From Granulosicoccus sp. (GTDB taxonomy: Bacteria; Pseudomonadota; Gammaproteobacteria; Granulosicoccales; Granulosicoccaceae), in the NCBI GenBank assembly GCA_023300375.1, contig JALZWO010000031.1, positions 1 through 55,549 on the forward strand: a stretch of DNA of 55,549 nt. Direction: 5' to 3'. Within the stretch, counting starts at the first letter, position 1. Every line of letters starts with the position of its first letter. A model generated the notes under the pieces. The model worked only from the letters and a program-made list of their open reading frames with translations. It ran no database searches and was not told the origin of the DNA. A program made the translations under genes and the position numbers. This document shows, piece by piece, positions 25,637 to 35,395 of this stretch.

Positions 25637-27853
25637 CTACGACTCGGGTTTTATGGACGTACGCCGGCCGATAGCCGTGCGGCCAACCGCAAGCTGCATT
25701 GCACCAACCGCCACCAGCATGACAACAATCAATGTGGTTGAGTAAGCAATGGCAAGCCCGTAATCATTGTTCTCTACTCGCCCGATAATATAGCTGGTAG
25801 CCATGTCGTATTCTGCACTGACCAAAAATATCACCGCTGAAACCGCTGTCATGGCTCGCACAAAGCTATAAACCAGTGCAGCTAAAATAGCAGGCTTTAA
25901 CAGCGGCAAAATAACACGTCTGAAGGTTTGCCAACTGTTGGCTCCTAATGTTAACGAGCTTTCGTCCAAGCTTTTATCCAGCTGAGACATTGACGCTATA
26001 CCTGCACGCACACCCACTGGCATGTTTCGAAAGACAAAACTAATCACCAAAATAATACCTGTGCCCGTTAGCTCTAGTGGTGGCACATTAAACGCCAAAA
26101 TATAACTCACCCCAATCACCGTGCCCGGAATGGCAAAACTCAGCATAGTGCCAAACTCAAAACTGGATTTTCCTGCAAAGTTTTGACGGGTGAGTAAATA
26201 GGCGGTTAGCAATCCAAGTGCTGCCGTTATCGGTGCAGAAATTCCTGCGATCTGAATAGTTGTCCAGAAGCTATTCCAAGCGGCACCCGTCCAGCGGATA
26301 TCCCCCTCACCCCAGGAAAAAGAAAATGCTGTGATGTAGTGTTTAAACGTGAGCGTATTGTTCACACCCCACAGTTCTACAAAACTGCCAAATACAATCA
26401 TGACGTAGATGACAACGGTAAACAAAGACCAGGCAATGGCGACGATATAGACAGGTATAGCCAAGCGACTTGGCATCGATGGATGCACACCTGCATCGCC
26501 TTTACCCGATACGGTTGTGTACGATTTTTTCCCAAGCCAGAATCGCTGAGCGTAAAACGCACCTAAGGTGAAAGCCAACAGTACGATAGCTAACACCGCA
26601 GCTTGCCCTTGATCGTATTGTGCGCCAACAATGGCAAAAAAGATTTCTGTAGACAACACATCGAAGTTGCCACCGAGCACCAATGGATTACCAAAATCAG
26701 CCATGCTTTCGATAAAACCCAACAGAAAAGCATTAGCTAATCCTGGGCGCATTAGTGGAAACGAGACAGTGCGAAAGACTTGCCACTTGCTGGCACGCAG
26801 GGTTTGTGCAGCTTCTTCCATTGAAGGACTCACGCCCTCCACCACACCAATCAACACCAAAAAAGCAATAGGCGTAAAAGCTAAAACCTGGGCGATCATG
26901 ACCCCTGGCAAACCATAAATCCAGCGCGTTGGCTGTATACCGAATACATCAGCAACAAAGGTGGTTATTGAGCCAGAGAGACCAAAAAGCAAGATAATGG
27001 CGAGACCAATAACAAAAGGCGGTGTGATAATAGGCAACACCGTTAGTGCACGTAATACACGTTTGTGCTTAAAGCCTGAGCGCGTAACGACCAAGGCAAA
27101 CACCAAACCTAAAACGGTGGTAATGGCCCCAACTGATACGGCTAAAAATAGAGAATTCCAGGCGACACCGCACTTTCCACCACCCGATAGGCAAGACACA
27201 CCCCAGAGGCGATCGTCTAGAAATTTTGATGAAAATACGGCAATTGAATAGGTTTGATCTTCAGTAATGAATGCTGCCGTTAGCATTTTTGCAATCGGGA
27301 AAAACACGAAGATGCTGATAACAGCGATCACACCACCAATGGCACTGACAACGAAAACGTCGCCGTTTATGGCACCTCTTGCTGCAACCCCTTGCGTCAA
27401 TAAAAACAGAAACGACGTCGCCATAAACAATGCGCCGTAACCCATGCCAAACTGGCGATCACCTAATGGCCCAAACAAAGCCTCTAGGGAGTCGAACTGC
27501 CAGCCACGTAAACCAATACCGAAGCCTTGAAAAAAGAGCCAAGCAAAGCCAAAGGCGCTGGAGACAATCAGGATTTTTGCGTAGAGCGGATCATTTTTGG
27601 CGCGACCAATAGCGGCAAGCACAGCGACTATTGGCAAAATTAATGGCGCAAGCCAAAGTTTCTCCCCTTGTGCAACAAGAAATGCCGCGGGTGCATAGTC
27701 TGAATCAAAAGGATAGCCGTCGAACAGCCATTCAAATGAAAACAGGCCGTCTTCTATTGCATACCACGGTAGTACCAGAAAACCGACCCAACCGATAAAG
27801 ATCCAGAAGATCAGAACCGGTTGGGACACAGCCTCAGAGTGGACTGTTCGCAT
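25637..27853 (-). CDS. Fused ABC permease with extra N-terminal membrane domain (AfuB/FbpB-like)
   Basis: A 738-residue inner-membrane protein with about 17 hydrophobic segments. Two BPD_transp_1 domains are present in one chain, each with an EAA loop: one around residue 350 (EEAAQTLRAS) and one around residue 640 (ESSLTLGANS). The first roughly 180 residues are an additional group of about five membrane segments absent from the shorter FbpB iron permeases but, as I recall, present in AfuB-type permeases. It sits between the binding-protein gene and the ATPase gene with 15- to 32-base gaps, so it is one operon. Confidence 0.88.
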   Translation of the reverse strand: MRTVHSEAVSQPVLIFWIFIGWVGFLVLPWYAIEDGLFSFEWLFDGYPFDSDYAPAAFLVAQGEKLWLAPLILPIVAVLAAIGRAKNDPLYAKILIVSSAFGFAWLFFQGFGIGLRGWQFDSLEALFGPLGDRQFGMGYGALFMATSFLFLLTQGVAARGAINGDVFVVSAIGGVIAVISIFVFFPIAKMLTAAFITEDQTYSIAVFSSKFLDDRLWGVSCLSGGGKCGVAWNSLFLAVSVGAITTVLGLVFALVVTRSGFKHKRVLRALTVLPIITPPFVIGLAIILLFGLSGSITTFVADVFGIQPTRWIYGLPGVMIAQVLAFTPIAFLVLIGVVEGVSPSMEEAAQTLRASKWQVFRTVSFPLMRPGLANAFLLGFIESMADFGNPLVLGGNFDVLSTEIFFAIVGAQYDQGQAAVLAIVLLAFTLGAFYAQRFWLGKKSYTTVSGKGDAGVHPSMPSRLAIPVYIVAIAWSLFTVVIYVMIVFGSFVELWGVNNTLTFKHYITAFSFSWGEGDIRWTGAAWNSFWTTIQIAGISAPITAALGLLTAYLLTRQNFAGKSSFEFGTMLSFAIPGTVIGVSYILAFNVPPLELTGTGIILVISFVFRNMPVGVRAGIASMSQLDKSLDESSLTLGANSWQTFRRVILPLLKPAILAALVYSFVRAMTAVSAVIFLVSAEYDMATSYIIGRVENNDYGLAIAYSTTLIVVMLVAVGAMQLAVGRTAIGRRTSIKPES

Positions 27854-27885
27854 ACCTTATACGTCTTTTGTGAAAGAAATGCGTT

Positions 27886-28917
27886 CTATTGTGGGAGCAC
27901 GGAAACGTCGTCGTCCCATTTTTTCAATAAACGCTTGCGCTCATCGCTAGACCCGTATTTGGCAAAGTCGTAATCAATCAGCTTGATTGATGCAAGGTCA
28001 GGTGCGCTAGGCGACGTCTCAGAACCTTTGTTTGATGGCACCTGAAACGCATTAACCTGTAAGGCTAATGTTTGCGCTTCTGCAGACAAGGCCCAATCAT
28101 AAAACTTCTTGGCGCTTTCAGGATTGCGAGAGTCTTTGACAATCGACATAGAACCAATTTCGTAACCTGTGCCTTCACACGGTGCAACAACCTTGATTGG
28201 AAAACCAGCAACAGCTTGCTTTACCGCATCATGCATAAAGACAATACCAATGGTGCTTTCTCCGCGTGCTGCCGCCTTGATAGGAGCAGAACCCGATTTG
28301 GTGTATTGGTTAATATTTTTGTGCAAACCTTTCATGAATTCAAAGCCTTCGTCTTCACCAAACAACTGAACAATGGTGGCAAGCGTTGTGTAGGCAGTAC
28401 CTGATGAATTAGGGTTTGCCATTTGCACATGGCCTTTGTATTCAGGCTTTACGAGGTCTTGCCAGCAAGCTGGCTCAGGCAGGTTGTTGGCAGCCAACAG
28501 GTCAGTGTTATAGCCGTAGCCAAGCGCGCCAGAATAAATGCCAATAGTTTTATCACCCGCTGATGTGGCCTGTGCAATAGCCCAATCATTCAGTTGCTCT
28601 CGCATGCCACTAACATAAGGCTCTGTTAGCCCCTCTTCCGCAGCTTGTAGATGTGGATCACCGGTACCGCCCCACCAGACATCGCCCTTAGGGTTAGAAG
28701 CCTCAGCCTTTAACTGAGCAAACGTCTCTCCCGAGCTTTTGCGAGTCATTGAAACATCGATGCCTGTGGCTTCTTCAAAGCCATTGACCATCAACTGACA
28801 CCAGTCGTCTTGCGCGCTGCAATACAGCGTCATCTTGTCTTTTGCCATTGCCACTGTCGTGGTGGCCGACATCAGCACGGCCATTACGCCTGTGGCTATT
28901 AATGTGCGCTTTCTCAT
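27886..28917 (-). CDS. ABC binding protein, AfuA-like (organophosphate or iron)
   Basis: A 343-residue exported binding protein. Three in-frame ATGs occur; the GGGAGAG ribosome site abuts the second and is six bases from the third (28917), which directly begins the signal peptide (MRKRTL), so I chose that. The mature part begins with LYCSAQDDWC, with a likely disulfide. The segment NPNSSGTAYTTLATI, the SGSAPIKAAARGE stretch, FMHD and CEGTGYEIG match my memory of AfuA, which binds hexose phosphates. The paired tyrosines that bind iron in FbpA are not seen. An iron role is still possible. Confidence 0.85.
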   Translation of the reverse strand: MRKRTLIATGVMAVLMSATTTVAMAKDKMTLYCSAQDDWCQLMVNGFEEATGIDVSMTRKSSGETFAQLKAEASNPKGDVWWGGTGDPHLQAAEEGLTEPYVSGMREQLNDWAIAQATSAGDKTIGIYSGALGYGYNTDLLAANNLPEPACWQDLVKPEYKGHVQMANPNSSGTAYTTLATIVQLFGEDEGFEFMKGLHKNINQYTKSGSAPIKAAARGESTIGIVFMHDAVKQAVAGFPIKVVAPCEGTGYEIGSMSIVKDSRNPESAKKFYDWALSAEAQTLALQVNAFQVPSNKGSETSPSAPDLASIKLIDYDFAKYGSSDERKRLLKKWDDDVSVLPQ

Positions 28918-28945
28918 GTGCATCTCTCCCGGAGTTGAAGTCATT

Positions 28946-28960
28946 CGCCTAAAGTAGGCG
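28946..28960. promoter_or_regulatory. 5'-UTR hairpin ahead of AfuA-like gene
   Basis: CGCCTA-AAG-TAGGCG forms a perfect 6-bp stem with a 3-base loop, about 29 bases upstream of the preferred start codon of the binding-protein gene. It could stabilise the operon mRNA or be an operator. Confidence 0.3.
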
Positions 28961-29197
28961 TGGTTCTAGAACTTAAACATAGAATGCACAGGTATTGTGA
29001 ATCTCGCAAGCTTTTTACTTCTGTGATTCATTAACAAGGCACACACTTGGGGCTATCACTGCTATTCGTGAAATCAAATCATTGATTTGCGCAGGTAGCG
29101 GTTAATCGACATCGCCATTTTTCGCAGTGATTCACTGCTCCCACCAACCTATCTCAACGATCCAAGCGCTTTAAAACTACGAGTGCTTTTCAGTAGA

Positions 29198-29998
29198 TTA
29201 ATTGACAGAACCAAACGAAATATCAGCAACTTCTTGTAGATCAGCAAACGTGGAAGAGATCCCCACCACCACACGACCACCGTTGGCAATCATCTGATTA
29301 GCATCTTGCTGTTCCACCATGCCGCCCGCCTCTGCCACCAGCAGCTGCCCAGCCAAACAATCCCAAGCATTCATGTGCTCTTCAACAAAACCCAACAAGC
29401 GTCCATCTGCAACGTACACAAGAGAGAGCGCGCCGGAGGCATTGCGATAAAACATACCACCACGGGTAATTAATTCGCTAATGACTTGGCAAATATTTCG
29501 CGGCTTGGCACGACCAGAAAATCCAATCCCCACCGAACCATGACTCAATCCAGAAGAGGTGGAGACCACCATCGCACGCTCATTGCGAAACGCACCATAA
29601 CCTGCCACTGCAGCAAACATTTCGTCGTGAATAGGATCATAAATGACACCAATAACTGTTTGCCCATTCTGCACACAGGCAAGCACAACAACCCACGCTG
29701 GAATGCCTGCTAGAAAGTTTGCAGTTCCGTCAATAGGATCAATGACCCATGTGTAGGCAGAAGAGCCCACGGTCGGGGCATGTTCTTCTCCAACAATGCT
29801 GTCTTGCGCAAAACTATCAGCAAGGCGTTCACGAATCAGAAGCTCAACATTTTTATCAGCTTCAGACACTAGATCCTGATGGCCTTTCTGCTCAACAGTC
29901 AGGCTCTCTAGGCGTTGATAATAATCTAGAGCCAAAGTGCCCGCATCTCGGCAAATATCTTTGGCGGCGGTAAGGCGTGTTGCGTGTTCTGCATTCAT
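29198..29998 (-). CDS. Inositol-monophosphatase family phosphatase
   Basis: A 266-residue Mg2+-dependent phosphatase. Metal-binding motifs are visible: GEEH near residue 71, DPIDGTANF near 87-95, and WDCLAGQLLVAEAGG near the C-terminal third. The family includes inositol-1-phosphatase, histidinol phosphatase and 3'-phosphoadenosine-phosphate phosphatase. It is cytosolic. It lies on the same strand 281 bp upstream of the AfuA-like ABC operon, so hydrolysis of an imported phosphorylated solute is an attractive but unproved role. Confidence 0.92.
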   Translation of the reverse strand: MNAEHATRLTAAKDICRDAGTLALDYYQRLESLTVEQKGHQDLVSEADKNVELLIRERLADSFAQDSIVGEEHAPTVGSSAYTWVIDPIDGTANFLAGIPAWVVVLACVQNGQTVIGVIYDPIHDEMFAAVAGYGAFRNERAMVVSTSSGLSHGSVGIGFSGRAKPRNICQVISELITRGGMFYRNASGALSLVYVADGRLLGFVEEHMNAWDCLAGQLLVAEAGGMVEQQDANQMIANGGRVVVGISSTFADLQEVADISFGSVN

Positions 29999-30425
29999 AG
30001 TTTGAGTCTTTTTGGGCTTCAGCGTTTGTCAATGATAACAATTAAGGCATAAGCACTCGGCTATAGCCGGTTAGGCTTGGCCTGCACCATCGTTTTCAGA
30101 CTCAGCGAGCTGCAGCGACAAAAGCACTCTTTGCGACAAATTTTGGCAATACAACGTTGATTACTCACAAATGTGAAACAAGCTCTTACCTGAAAGGCCT
30201 AGGTTCATGTGCTTGATTAAAACTAGAGCTATCTCTGGTCGCTATCACCCCAAGCTCATGCTTGCCACGTCTTCAAGCGCATATGAGCTCATTGATTACC
30301 CTAAGATAAATTCAATTAGACGTAGCGGTAAATTTACCCCAAGCATATGCGTGTTAAGTGACAACGCTTGTATACATTTTGCTCTACAGTGAGCCTCATA
30401 AAGACTCTCAGACATCCAGAAGATA
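29999..30425. other. 427-bp divergent intergenic region, nothing recognised
   Basis: This lies between the leftward phosphatase and the rightward heme lipoprotein. It is AT-rich toward the right, with short palindromes only (such as AGGCCT near 30198). I see no RNA gene, no conserved frame and no clear promoter boxes. Confidence 0.6.
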
Positions 30426-33068
30426 ATGATAAACACGATATTGCTTGATGTGCACTCATCTCTAAAATGCCAGCACTGGGCTGCAGTAACAATATCAGGT
30501 AGGAAAACGATTCTAACGGGGCGTTCACTGCCTGCGGTATGCCTACTTCTGACAACCTTGGCACTAGCTTCCTGTGGTGGCTCGTCTGGCACATCAGGTG
30601 TCGAGGAAACAACGGCAGACCAAGGGTCTAGCGGAACAGGCTCAGGAACCTCATCTGACAGTGATAACAACACGAGTACCGGTGGCGGCACTGGTAGCGA
30701 CACGGCTACCGACACAAGCACTGGCAGCGATACGACCACTGACACTGGCACTGGCACTGGCACTGGCACTGGCACTGGCACTGACACTGACACTGACACT
30801 GACACTGACACTGACACTGACACTGACACTGACACAGGCACAGGCACAGGCAACGATACCAATAACAACACACAGCCCCCTGTCGACGATCAGCAACAGT
30901 CAGGCACACCTGACAATGCCGGCATAGCTACTACAACAGCCAGTGCGCGGATGCCACTCATTGATTCATCTGAGCAAGTGACCTGGCCATTCGCTCCACA
31001 GGCATCAACGCTCGAACTTGATCTCATGGCTTTTGTGGAAATGCCACCAGCATCCAGTGGTAGACCTTCTCGCTGGAACGATATGGAATTTACCGGTGAT
31101 CGGTTATTTGTGTCGAGTGAGCACGATGGCAGAATTTACGAAATCACAGATCGCCAGGTTAGGTTCTGGTTCGATGTTGCAGGGGCAACACTGAGTTCAA
31201 CAGGACGTAGAATAAATATCGACAACCCTTGGCACGGTGGCGTAAGAGGTTTTGCCTTTCATCCCGATTTCAGCAGCAATGGCAAATTCTATGTATCGAT
31301 GCTGCAAGACCGCCCTGCCAACCCGGCAAACTTTAATTATCTTTCAGATAATTCTAACGTTACAGCAGACAGCGTTGTCGTTGAATGGACAGCTAATCCT
31401 GCAACATTTGTCGTCGATGTGGATAGTTACCGCGAATTGTTTCGCGTTGGAATTCCCGAATTCGATCATCCAATAAAGCAGATAGCCTTTAACCCTCATG
31501 CACTCAGTGGTCAAGGTGACTATGGCCTTCTGTACATTGCTCATGGCGACGGGAGCGCCGAAGGCACATCAGAAGCTGGTGGAGAAGGCAACGATGCATT
31601 GGGTAAAATCCTACGCATAAACCCTTTAGTCAGTGGTTCTAACAGCTACAGCATTCCTACTGATAACCCGTTTGTGGGTAACGTAAGCTTGCCAGATGAA
31701 GTGTATTCTCTGGGTCATCGCAATCCACACCATTTGGCGTTCTTACCTGACGGGCAGTTGTTAGTCACTGAAGCCGGGCACGACAATATTGAAGAAGTGA
31801 ATATGATAAACAGTGGGGCTAATTACGGATGGTCTCAACGTGAGGGCGCTTTTGTACGCATCCTCGCTGGCGGGCTTGCCAACGGAGTCTCTGAACTACC
31901 GTCAAATGATGAATCCAACGGGCTGACGTATCCAGTTGCACAAGTTGGACACACTGGAGCACTAGGCGCTAATTTTGTTGGCCAGTCATTGGGTGGTGGC
32001 TTCACATCAAACAACGGCTCAGCGCTGGACGGCGAATTTTTCTATGTTGATTTCCCTAGCTCAGGACAAATGTTCCATTCTTCAGTCAACAGTATTGTTG
32101 CCAGCCAGACAACAGGCGATCCAGCTCAGCTAACCATGGCACAAACATTTGAGGCGAGTGTGTTGTTTGATCATGATAACAACGCCAATACAGCCTCCAA
32201 TCCAATCAACATGCTGTCACTACTGCAATCAAGCGAAAGTTACGATGGCAGTGGCCGCGTTGATGTTCGCATTGGCCAAGGTGCGTTAGGTGAAATGTAC
32301 CTGATGAACAAGCGCAACAATACGATCTACCTTGTTCGAAATTCCTATCCGCCGAGCCGCGAAATCCCTGCAATGCCAGCGGTCGTAGAGGCATCTGCCC
32401 CTTCAAACATACGAGTAAATTTTGACATTACTGTGCCTGCCTACATGTCCAATGAACTGCAAATTCAAGTCGCCTGGGGCGATAGAGAATTGACTGCAGA
32501 TTTTGTCGTTGACGAGACTTGGTCAGTCTCTGACGATTTCCCCACTGATACAGAAAACACCCTGACAGTGACTTTCAATGATCGAAACGGTGACATCACG
32601 TTAGGCAGTTACGAGACTGTATTAAGAACTGGAATGAACGCTACCGAAACCATCACGATTTCAGCCGCTCAGTTCGACACGGACCAGTGGGATGATGACA
32701 ATGATGGCGACAGCAACCTTGATGAACTGAGCCAAGGGCTCGATCCTTTGGTGAGTAATCTTGTCGTCGCACCTCTGTACAGTCAGATTCAAGCCGATGT
32801 GTTCAATGGCTGCGACGGCTGTCACAACAGTTTTGGAGGAAGTGGTGGGTTAAGTCTTCATCAAAGTAATTCGTACGCCGAGATTGTCAACGCACCAAGC
32901 AATCGTCAAGAAGGCGCAACCTTGGTTATCCCTTTTGATCCCGACAACAGCTACCTACTGCAGAAAATGGAAGGTACTGATGGCATTGCTGGCAGATCAA
33001 TGTCTGCTGGAACTGCGCGTAACCAACTGGTGAGGGACTGGATTGCCGGTGGCGCTTTGAACGACTAG
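30426..33068 (+). CDS. Lipoprotein with sugar-dehydrogenase beta-propeller and c-type heme domain
   Basis: 880 residues. The signal region ends in the lipobox LALASC near residue 50; the first 30 or so residues are unusually long for a lipoprotein signal, so a later non-ATG start is possible. A Gly/Ser/Asp/Thr linker (about 60-155) contains a hexanucleotide repeat. From about 200 to 640 is a GSDH (PQQ soluble glucose / aldose sugar dehydrogenase) propeller: the GGVRGFAFHPDF, GKILRINP and GHRNPHHLAF segments are characteristic. Near 757 is a DDDNDGDSNLDE calcium-binding repeat. The C-terminus has CDGCH (about 796-800), a covalent heme site, with a possible distal Met later. It would oxidise a sugar at the cell surface and pass electrons to its own heme. 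Confidence 0.88.
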   Translation: MINTILLDVHSSLKCQHWAAVTISGRKTILTGRSLPAVCLLLTTLALASCGGSSGTSGVEETTADQGSSGTGSGTSSDSDNNTSTGGGTGSDTATDTSTGSDTTTDTGTGTGTGTGTGTDTDTDTDTDTDTDTDTDTGTGTGNDTNNNTQPPVDDQQQSGTPDNAGIATTTASARMPLIDSSEQVTWPFAPQASTLELDLMAFVEMPPASSGRPSRWNDMEFTGDRLFVSSEHDGRIYEITDRQVRFWFDVAGATLSSTGRRINIDNPWHGGVRGFAFHPDFSSNGKFYVSMLQDRPANPANFNYLSDNSNVTADSVVVEWTANPATFVVDVDSYRELFRVGIPEFDHPIKQIAFNPHALSGQGDYGLLYIAHGDGSAEGTSEAGGEGNDALGKILRINPLVSGSNSYSIPTDNPFVGNVSLPDEVYSLGHRNPHHLAFLPDGQLLVTEAGHDNIEEVNMINSGANYGWSQREGAFVRILAGGLANGVSELPSNDESNGLTYPVAQVGHTGALGANFVGQSLGGGFTSNNGSALDGEFFYVDFPSSGQMFHSSVNSIVASQTTGDPAQLTMAQTFEASVLFDHDNNANTASNPINMLSLLQSSESYDGSGRVDVRIGQGALGEMYLMNKRNNTIYLVRNSYPPSREIPAMPAVVEASAPSNIRVNFDITVPAYMSNELQIQVAWGDRELTADFVVDETWSVSDDFPTDTENTLTVTFNDRNGDITLGSYETVLRTGMNATETITISAAQFDTDQWDDDNDGDSNLDELSQGLDPLVSNLVVAPLYSQIQADVFNGCDGCHNSFGGSGGLSLHQSNSYAEIVNAPSNRQEGATLVIPFDPDNSYLLQKMEGTDGIAGRSMSAGTARNQLVRDWIAGGALND
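30738..30851. repeat. In-frame hexanucleotide microsatellite (Thr-Asp / Thr-Gly linker)
   Basis: A 114-base tract of ACTGAC, ACTGGC and ACAGGC units encoding alternating Thr with Asp or Gly in the heme lipoprotein. Frame is kept if units are gained or lost. The unit is nearly the same as in the Spondin_N lipoprotein gene 27 kb away. Confidence 0.95.
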
Positions 33069-33080
33069 ATCGATCGGCCA

Positions 33081-33141
33081 AGTTGGCACCGTCTTGTTCA
33101 TGACGGTACCAACTAACAACGCTAGTGGGATAAAACCACTA
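33081..33141. terminator. Convergent hairpins after the heme lipoprotein
   Basis: A 13-position stem (33081-33093 with 33102-33114, one mismatch, 8-base loop) lies just after the rightward stop. A second 6-bp hairpin (33123-33128 with 33136-33141) overlaps the stop codon of the leftward propeller gene. There is no long T tract, but the placement suits termination in both directions. Confidence 0.5.
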
Positions 33142-35052
33142 AGGGATAGTAAATCTTGCTCGCTCTACGATCGTGTCAAAATCACCATCGATAGACAAAC
33201 GAGCTTCGAAATCACCCCTGCCGATGTACTGTTGTAAGAAGCCAAGCCTACCTGCTTGAGGGCCCGAACCTGAAACGTCCGGTGTTCCATTAGTAAACAA
33301 ACGCATCTTCAAATAGCTGTCTGGCGAGCCCGCAACAGCGATTGTTATTCGATCATTGCCTCCCCTGTTCGAGTCAACAAAATCAACGTAAACACGTGGT
33401 GGTGTTTCATCTAGGCGTAATTGCGTTTGCAGACTATAGGTGGAGGAATCCGGTATTGGTGTAGGTGTAGGTGTAGGTGCAGGTGCAGGTGCAGGTGCAG
33501 GTGTAGGTGTAGGTGTAGGTGTAGGTGTAGGTGTAGGTGTAGGTGTAGGTGTAGGTGTAGGTGTAGGTGTAGGTGTAGGTGTAGGTGTAGGTGTAGGTGT
33601 TGGTGATTGATTCCCCTGCCCAAGATCAACAACATACGCATCGACAGAGCCTGAGTCGTGCCAATCCGAATTGAATATCACACGCGAACCACTTGGGCTC
33701 ATCACCGGATGTGGTTCGCCAAAGTATCCCCCATTGTAACTGTCCCCTCGCGACGCGCTTCTGCCCATGGTTCTAATGTGAGCAATGCGGCAAGTTGTCG
33801 GATCGTTCGGATCGGCATGCGTCAGACTGAGTTCAGAGAATGACAGTGGCGCTACGCGACCGTTTCCAAGGAATTCCAAGCGTCTGCTGCCAATTGTGGA
33901 CATGGTTACCCAGCCAGGGCTTTGCTTAGATTCTGCGGATAGATGCACACTGCCTAAAGGATAGCCCCAACCCGTGCTTAGACCAACCATGACCTGACAA
34001 CCACCTGATTCGACGTCGTAAGCAACCAACGCACCCTGCCCCCCATTACTATCGCCGTTGCAGCCATCTGGCGCTGAATTATATTGTGGTGAAAATATGG
34101 CATCGTCGCCGTTAGCCATTTGACCAGTTGCAGAGTGCTCAAGCTTAGGCACCGAGTAGCTCGTACCGTTTCTCACGGTGAATCGAGCCAACGGAGTGTC
34201 AAGTCCGAACTGGAAATTCATGTTAGCGTCAAATACGCTATTTTGGATGACCACACGTTGACCACTGGGCAAAGTGGAGGCTGCAACATCCGGTCTGAAA
34301 CCGTGGGTGTTTGAACCGTGGGCGCGAGCTGGATCAACCACAACGGGTCGACTAATTTTTCCCGTGCGCACGTTCACATGGAAGGTAACATCGGTGGCAT
34401 TTCCATTGACCACGTCATTGGTGCATCGCAGGCCTATTGTATTATTTGCGATACCCTGAATGTCGTTGCCACCGCGCGCGAGTATGCCATTGCGCCCTGC
34501 AGGATCTCCACACACAGGGTCCAAGTCAGCAGCCAAAGTTCTTTGGCCAGTATTGACGTTGTACTTTACCAGTTTGCCGAATAGCGGATCGTTGGAGGGC
34601 CGTCGTTGAATGAAGTAAAACGATGAGGCGTCGTATTCGTCCCAGTATATTCCTTCAATATCCGTGGCAAGAAAGTCTAATTGTCTGATGTACTCATAGG
34701 TTTTACCGTCATACAAATGATGGCCTGAGTTAGCACCGCCTGTGTGATAGAGGATGAGAAATGACTCATCCTTATTCCAAGGCTGAATGGTGCTGTACAA
34801 CGTTCTGCGGGCGGTGCCTGAAGGCGCATTTGTGACTCTTGTAACCTGAGTGCCAAATACTGGGTCAATGTAAGACTCAAGCGCCGCAGGCTTGTTCATC
34901 GCAGGAACTACCCGGCCATCGAGATCAGTGACTAGGCCCTCACACCAATTTTGCGCCACGGCCGATGTACTAATCATCAAAAGTGCGCACACTGTTAGTG
35001 TCGCTGAGGAGGTTTTAAGTCCAGTGGTTAGGGCACGGATAGGCTTAGACAC
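33139..35052 (-). CDS. Secreted beta-propeller protein with Pro-Thr linker and C-terminal domain
   Basis: 637 residues from a GTG start, with a signal peptide (cleavage near AVA-Q). The body (about 35-475) has repeated strand motifs ending in [16 protein letters not shown], typical of TolB/WD40-like propellers. A Pro-Thr/Pro-Ala linker (about 482-535) follows, then a C-terminal domain of about 100 residues rich in Arg and Asp, possibly a binding module. Four or more cysteines suggest disulfides, as in exported proteins. I recognise no catalytic motif. It may be a polysaccharide-binding or lyase-related protein, but that is a guess. It converges with the heme lipoprotein gene. Confidence 0.7.
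   Translation of the reverse strand: MSKPIRALTTGLKTSSATLTVCALLMISTSAVAQNWCEGLVTDLDGRVVPAMNKPAALESYIDPVFGTQVTRVTNAPSGTARRTLYSTIQPWNKDESFLILYHTGGANSGHHLYDGKTYEYIRQLDFLATDIEGIYWDEYDASSFYFIQRRPSNDPLFGKLVKYNVNTGQRTLAADLDPVCGDPAGRNGILARGGNDIQGIANNTIGLRCTNDVVNGNATDVTFHVNVRTGKISRPVVVDPARAHGSNTHGFRPDVAASTLPSGQRVVIQNSVFDANMNFQFGLDTPLARFTVRNGTSYSVPKLEHSATGQMANGDDAIFSPQYNSAPDGCNGDSNGGQGALVAYDVESGGCQVMVGLSTGWGYPLGSVHLSAESKQSPGWVTMSTIGSRRLEFLGNGRVAPLSFSELSLTHADPNDPTTCRIAHIRTMGRSASRGDSYNGGYFGEPHPVMSPSGSRVIFNSDWHDSGSVDAYVVDLGQGNQSPTPTPTPTPTPTPTPTPTPTPTPTPTPTPTPTPTPAPAPAPAPTPTPTPIPDSSTYSLQTQLRLDETPPRVYVDFVDSNRGGNDRITIAVAGSPDSYLKMRLFTNGTPDVSGSGPQAGRLGFLQQYIGRGDFEARLSIDGDFDTIVERARFTIP
33458..33601. repeat. 24-unit hexanucleotide microsatellite (Pro-Thr linker)
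   Basis: A continuous 144-base run of GGTGTA units with a block of GGTGCA near the left end and a final GGTGTT. On the coding (minus) strand this encodes Pro-Thr and Pro-Ala dipeptides. It is the longest simple repeat in the window. Confidence 0.97.
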
Positions 35053-35395
35053 AGTGGTATTTTTACCGGGTTACTTGTAACGAGTGCGGAACGTTATACG
35101 AAACCCTCAAGCCCTGCTCATATTGCGGTGAGCTTTTTCGATACTATTTTTCTGGCACACAGCACAAACATTGGCCAACGGATTGTAATCCGCATCTGTT
35201 CAAGCTATCCCATGGCCTACACATAAATATTGTTACACATTACAGCTTCGATAAGATTTCTCAGCACTCAACGAAGGCAAAATGCAGACCTCCTATCGCA
35301 ACATTATTTGACAATTCACGCGCAATGTAAAAGCCGTTGTCGGCAAAAAATATGCTAACCGGTTAACCTATTTTTTGGCCTGAATATACCATCCG
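35053..35395. other. 343-bp intergenic region with a CCGG palindrome
   Basis: Between the ThrE-like gene and the propeller gene, both leftward. It contains TAACCGGTTA (35356-35365) followed on the minus strand by a TA-rich run with six T residues. This may be a weak terminator for the exporter gene or an operator. Nothing else is recognised. Confidence 0.4.

Noticed and set aside
28918-29197. Fur box ahead of the AfuA-like operon
   Set aside because: No sequence resembling the 19-bp AT-rich Fur palindrome could be seen; only a GC-containing 15-bp hairpin is present.
30207-30392. 61-residue frame in the 427-bp gap
   Set aside because: No ribosome site and no recognisable features; likely chance in AT-rich DNA.
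30296-30909. Minus-strand frames rich in Val-Ser, Ala-Ser or Cys-Gln dipeptides
   Set aside because: Shadows of the Thr-Asp/Thr-Gly tract of the heme lipoprotein gene.
33458-33601. Possible CRISPR array
   Set aside because: Perfect 6-base units with no unique spacers; it is a microsatellite encoding a Pro-Thr linker.
33411-33641. Frames encoding His-Leu or Cys-Arg repeats
   Set aside because: Other-frame translations of the GGTGTA microsatellite within the secreted propeller gene.
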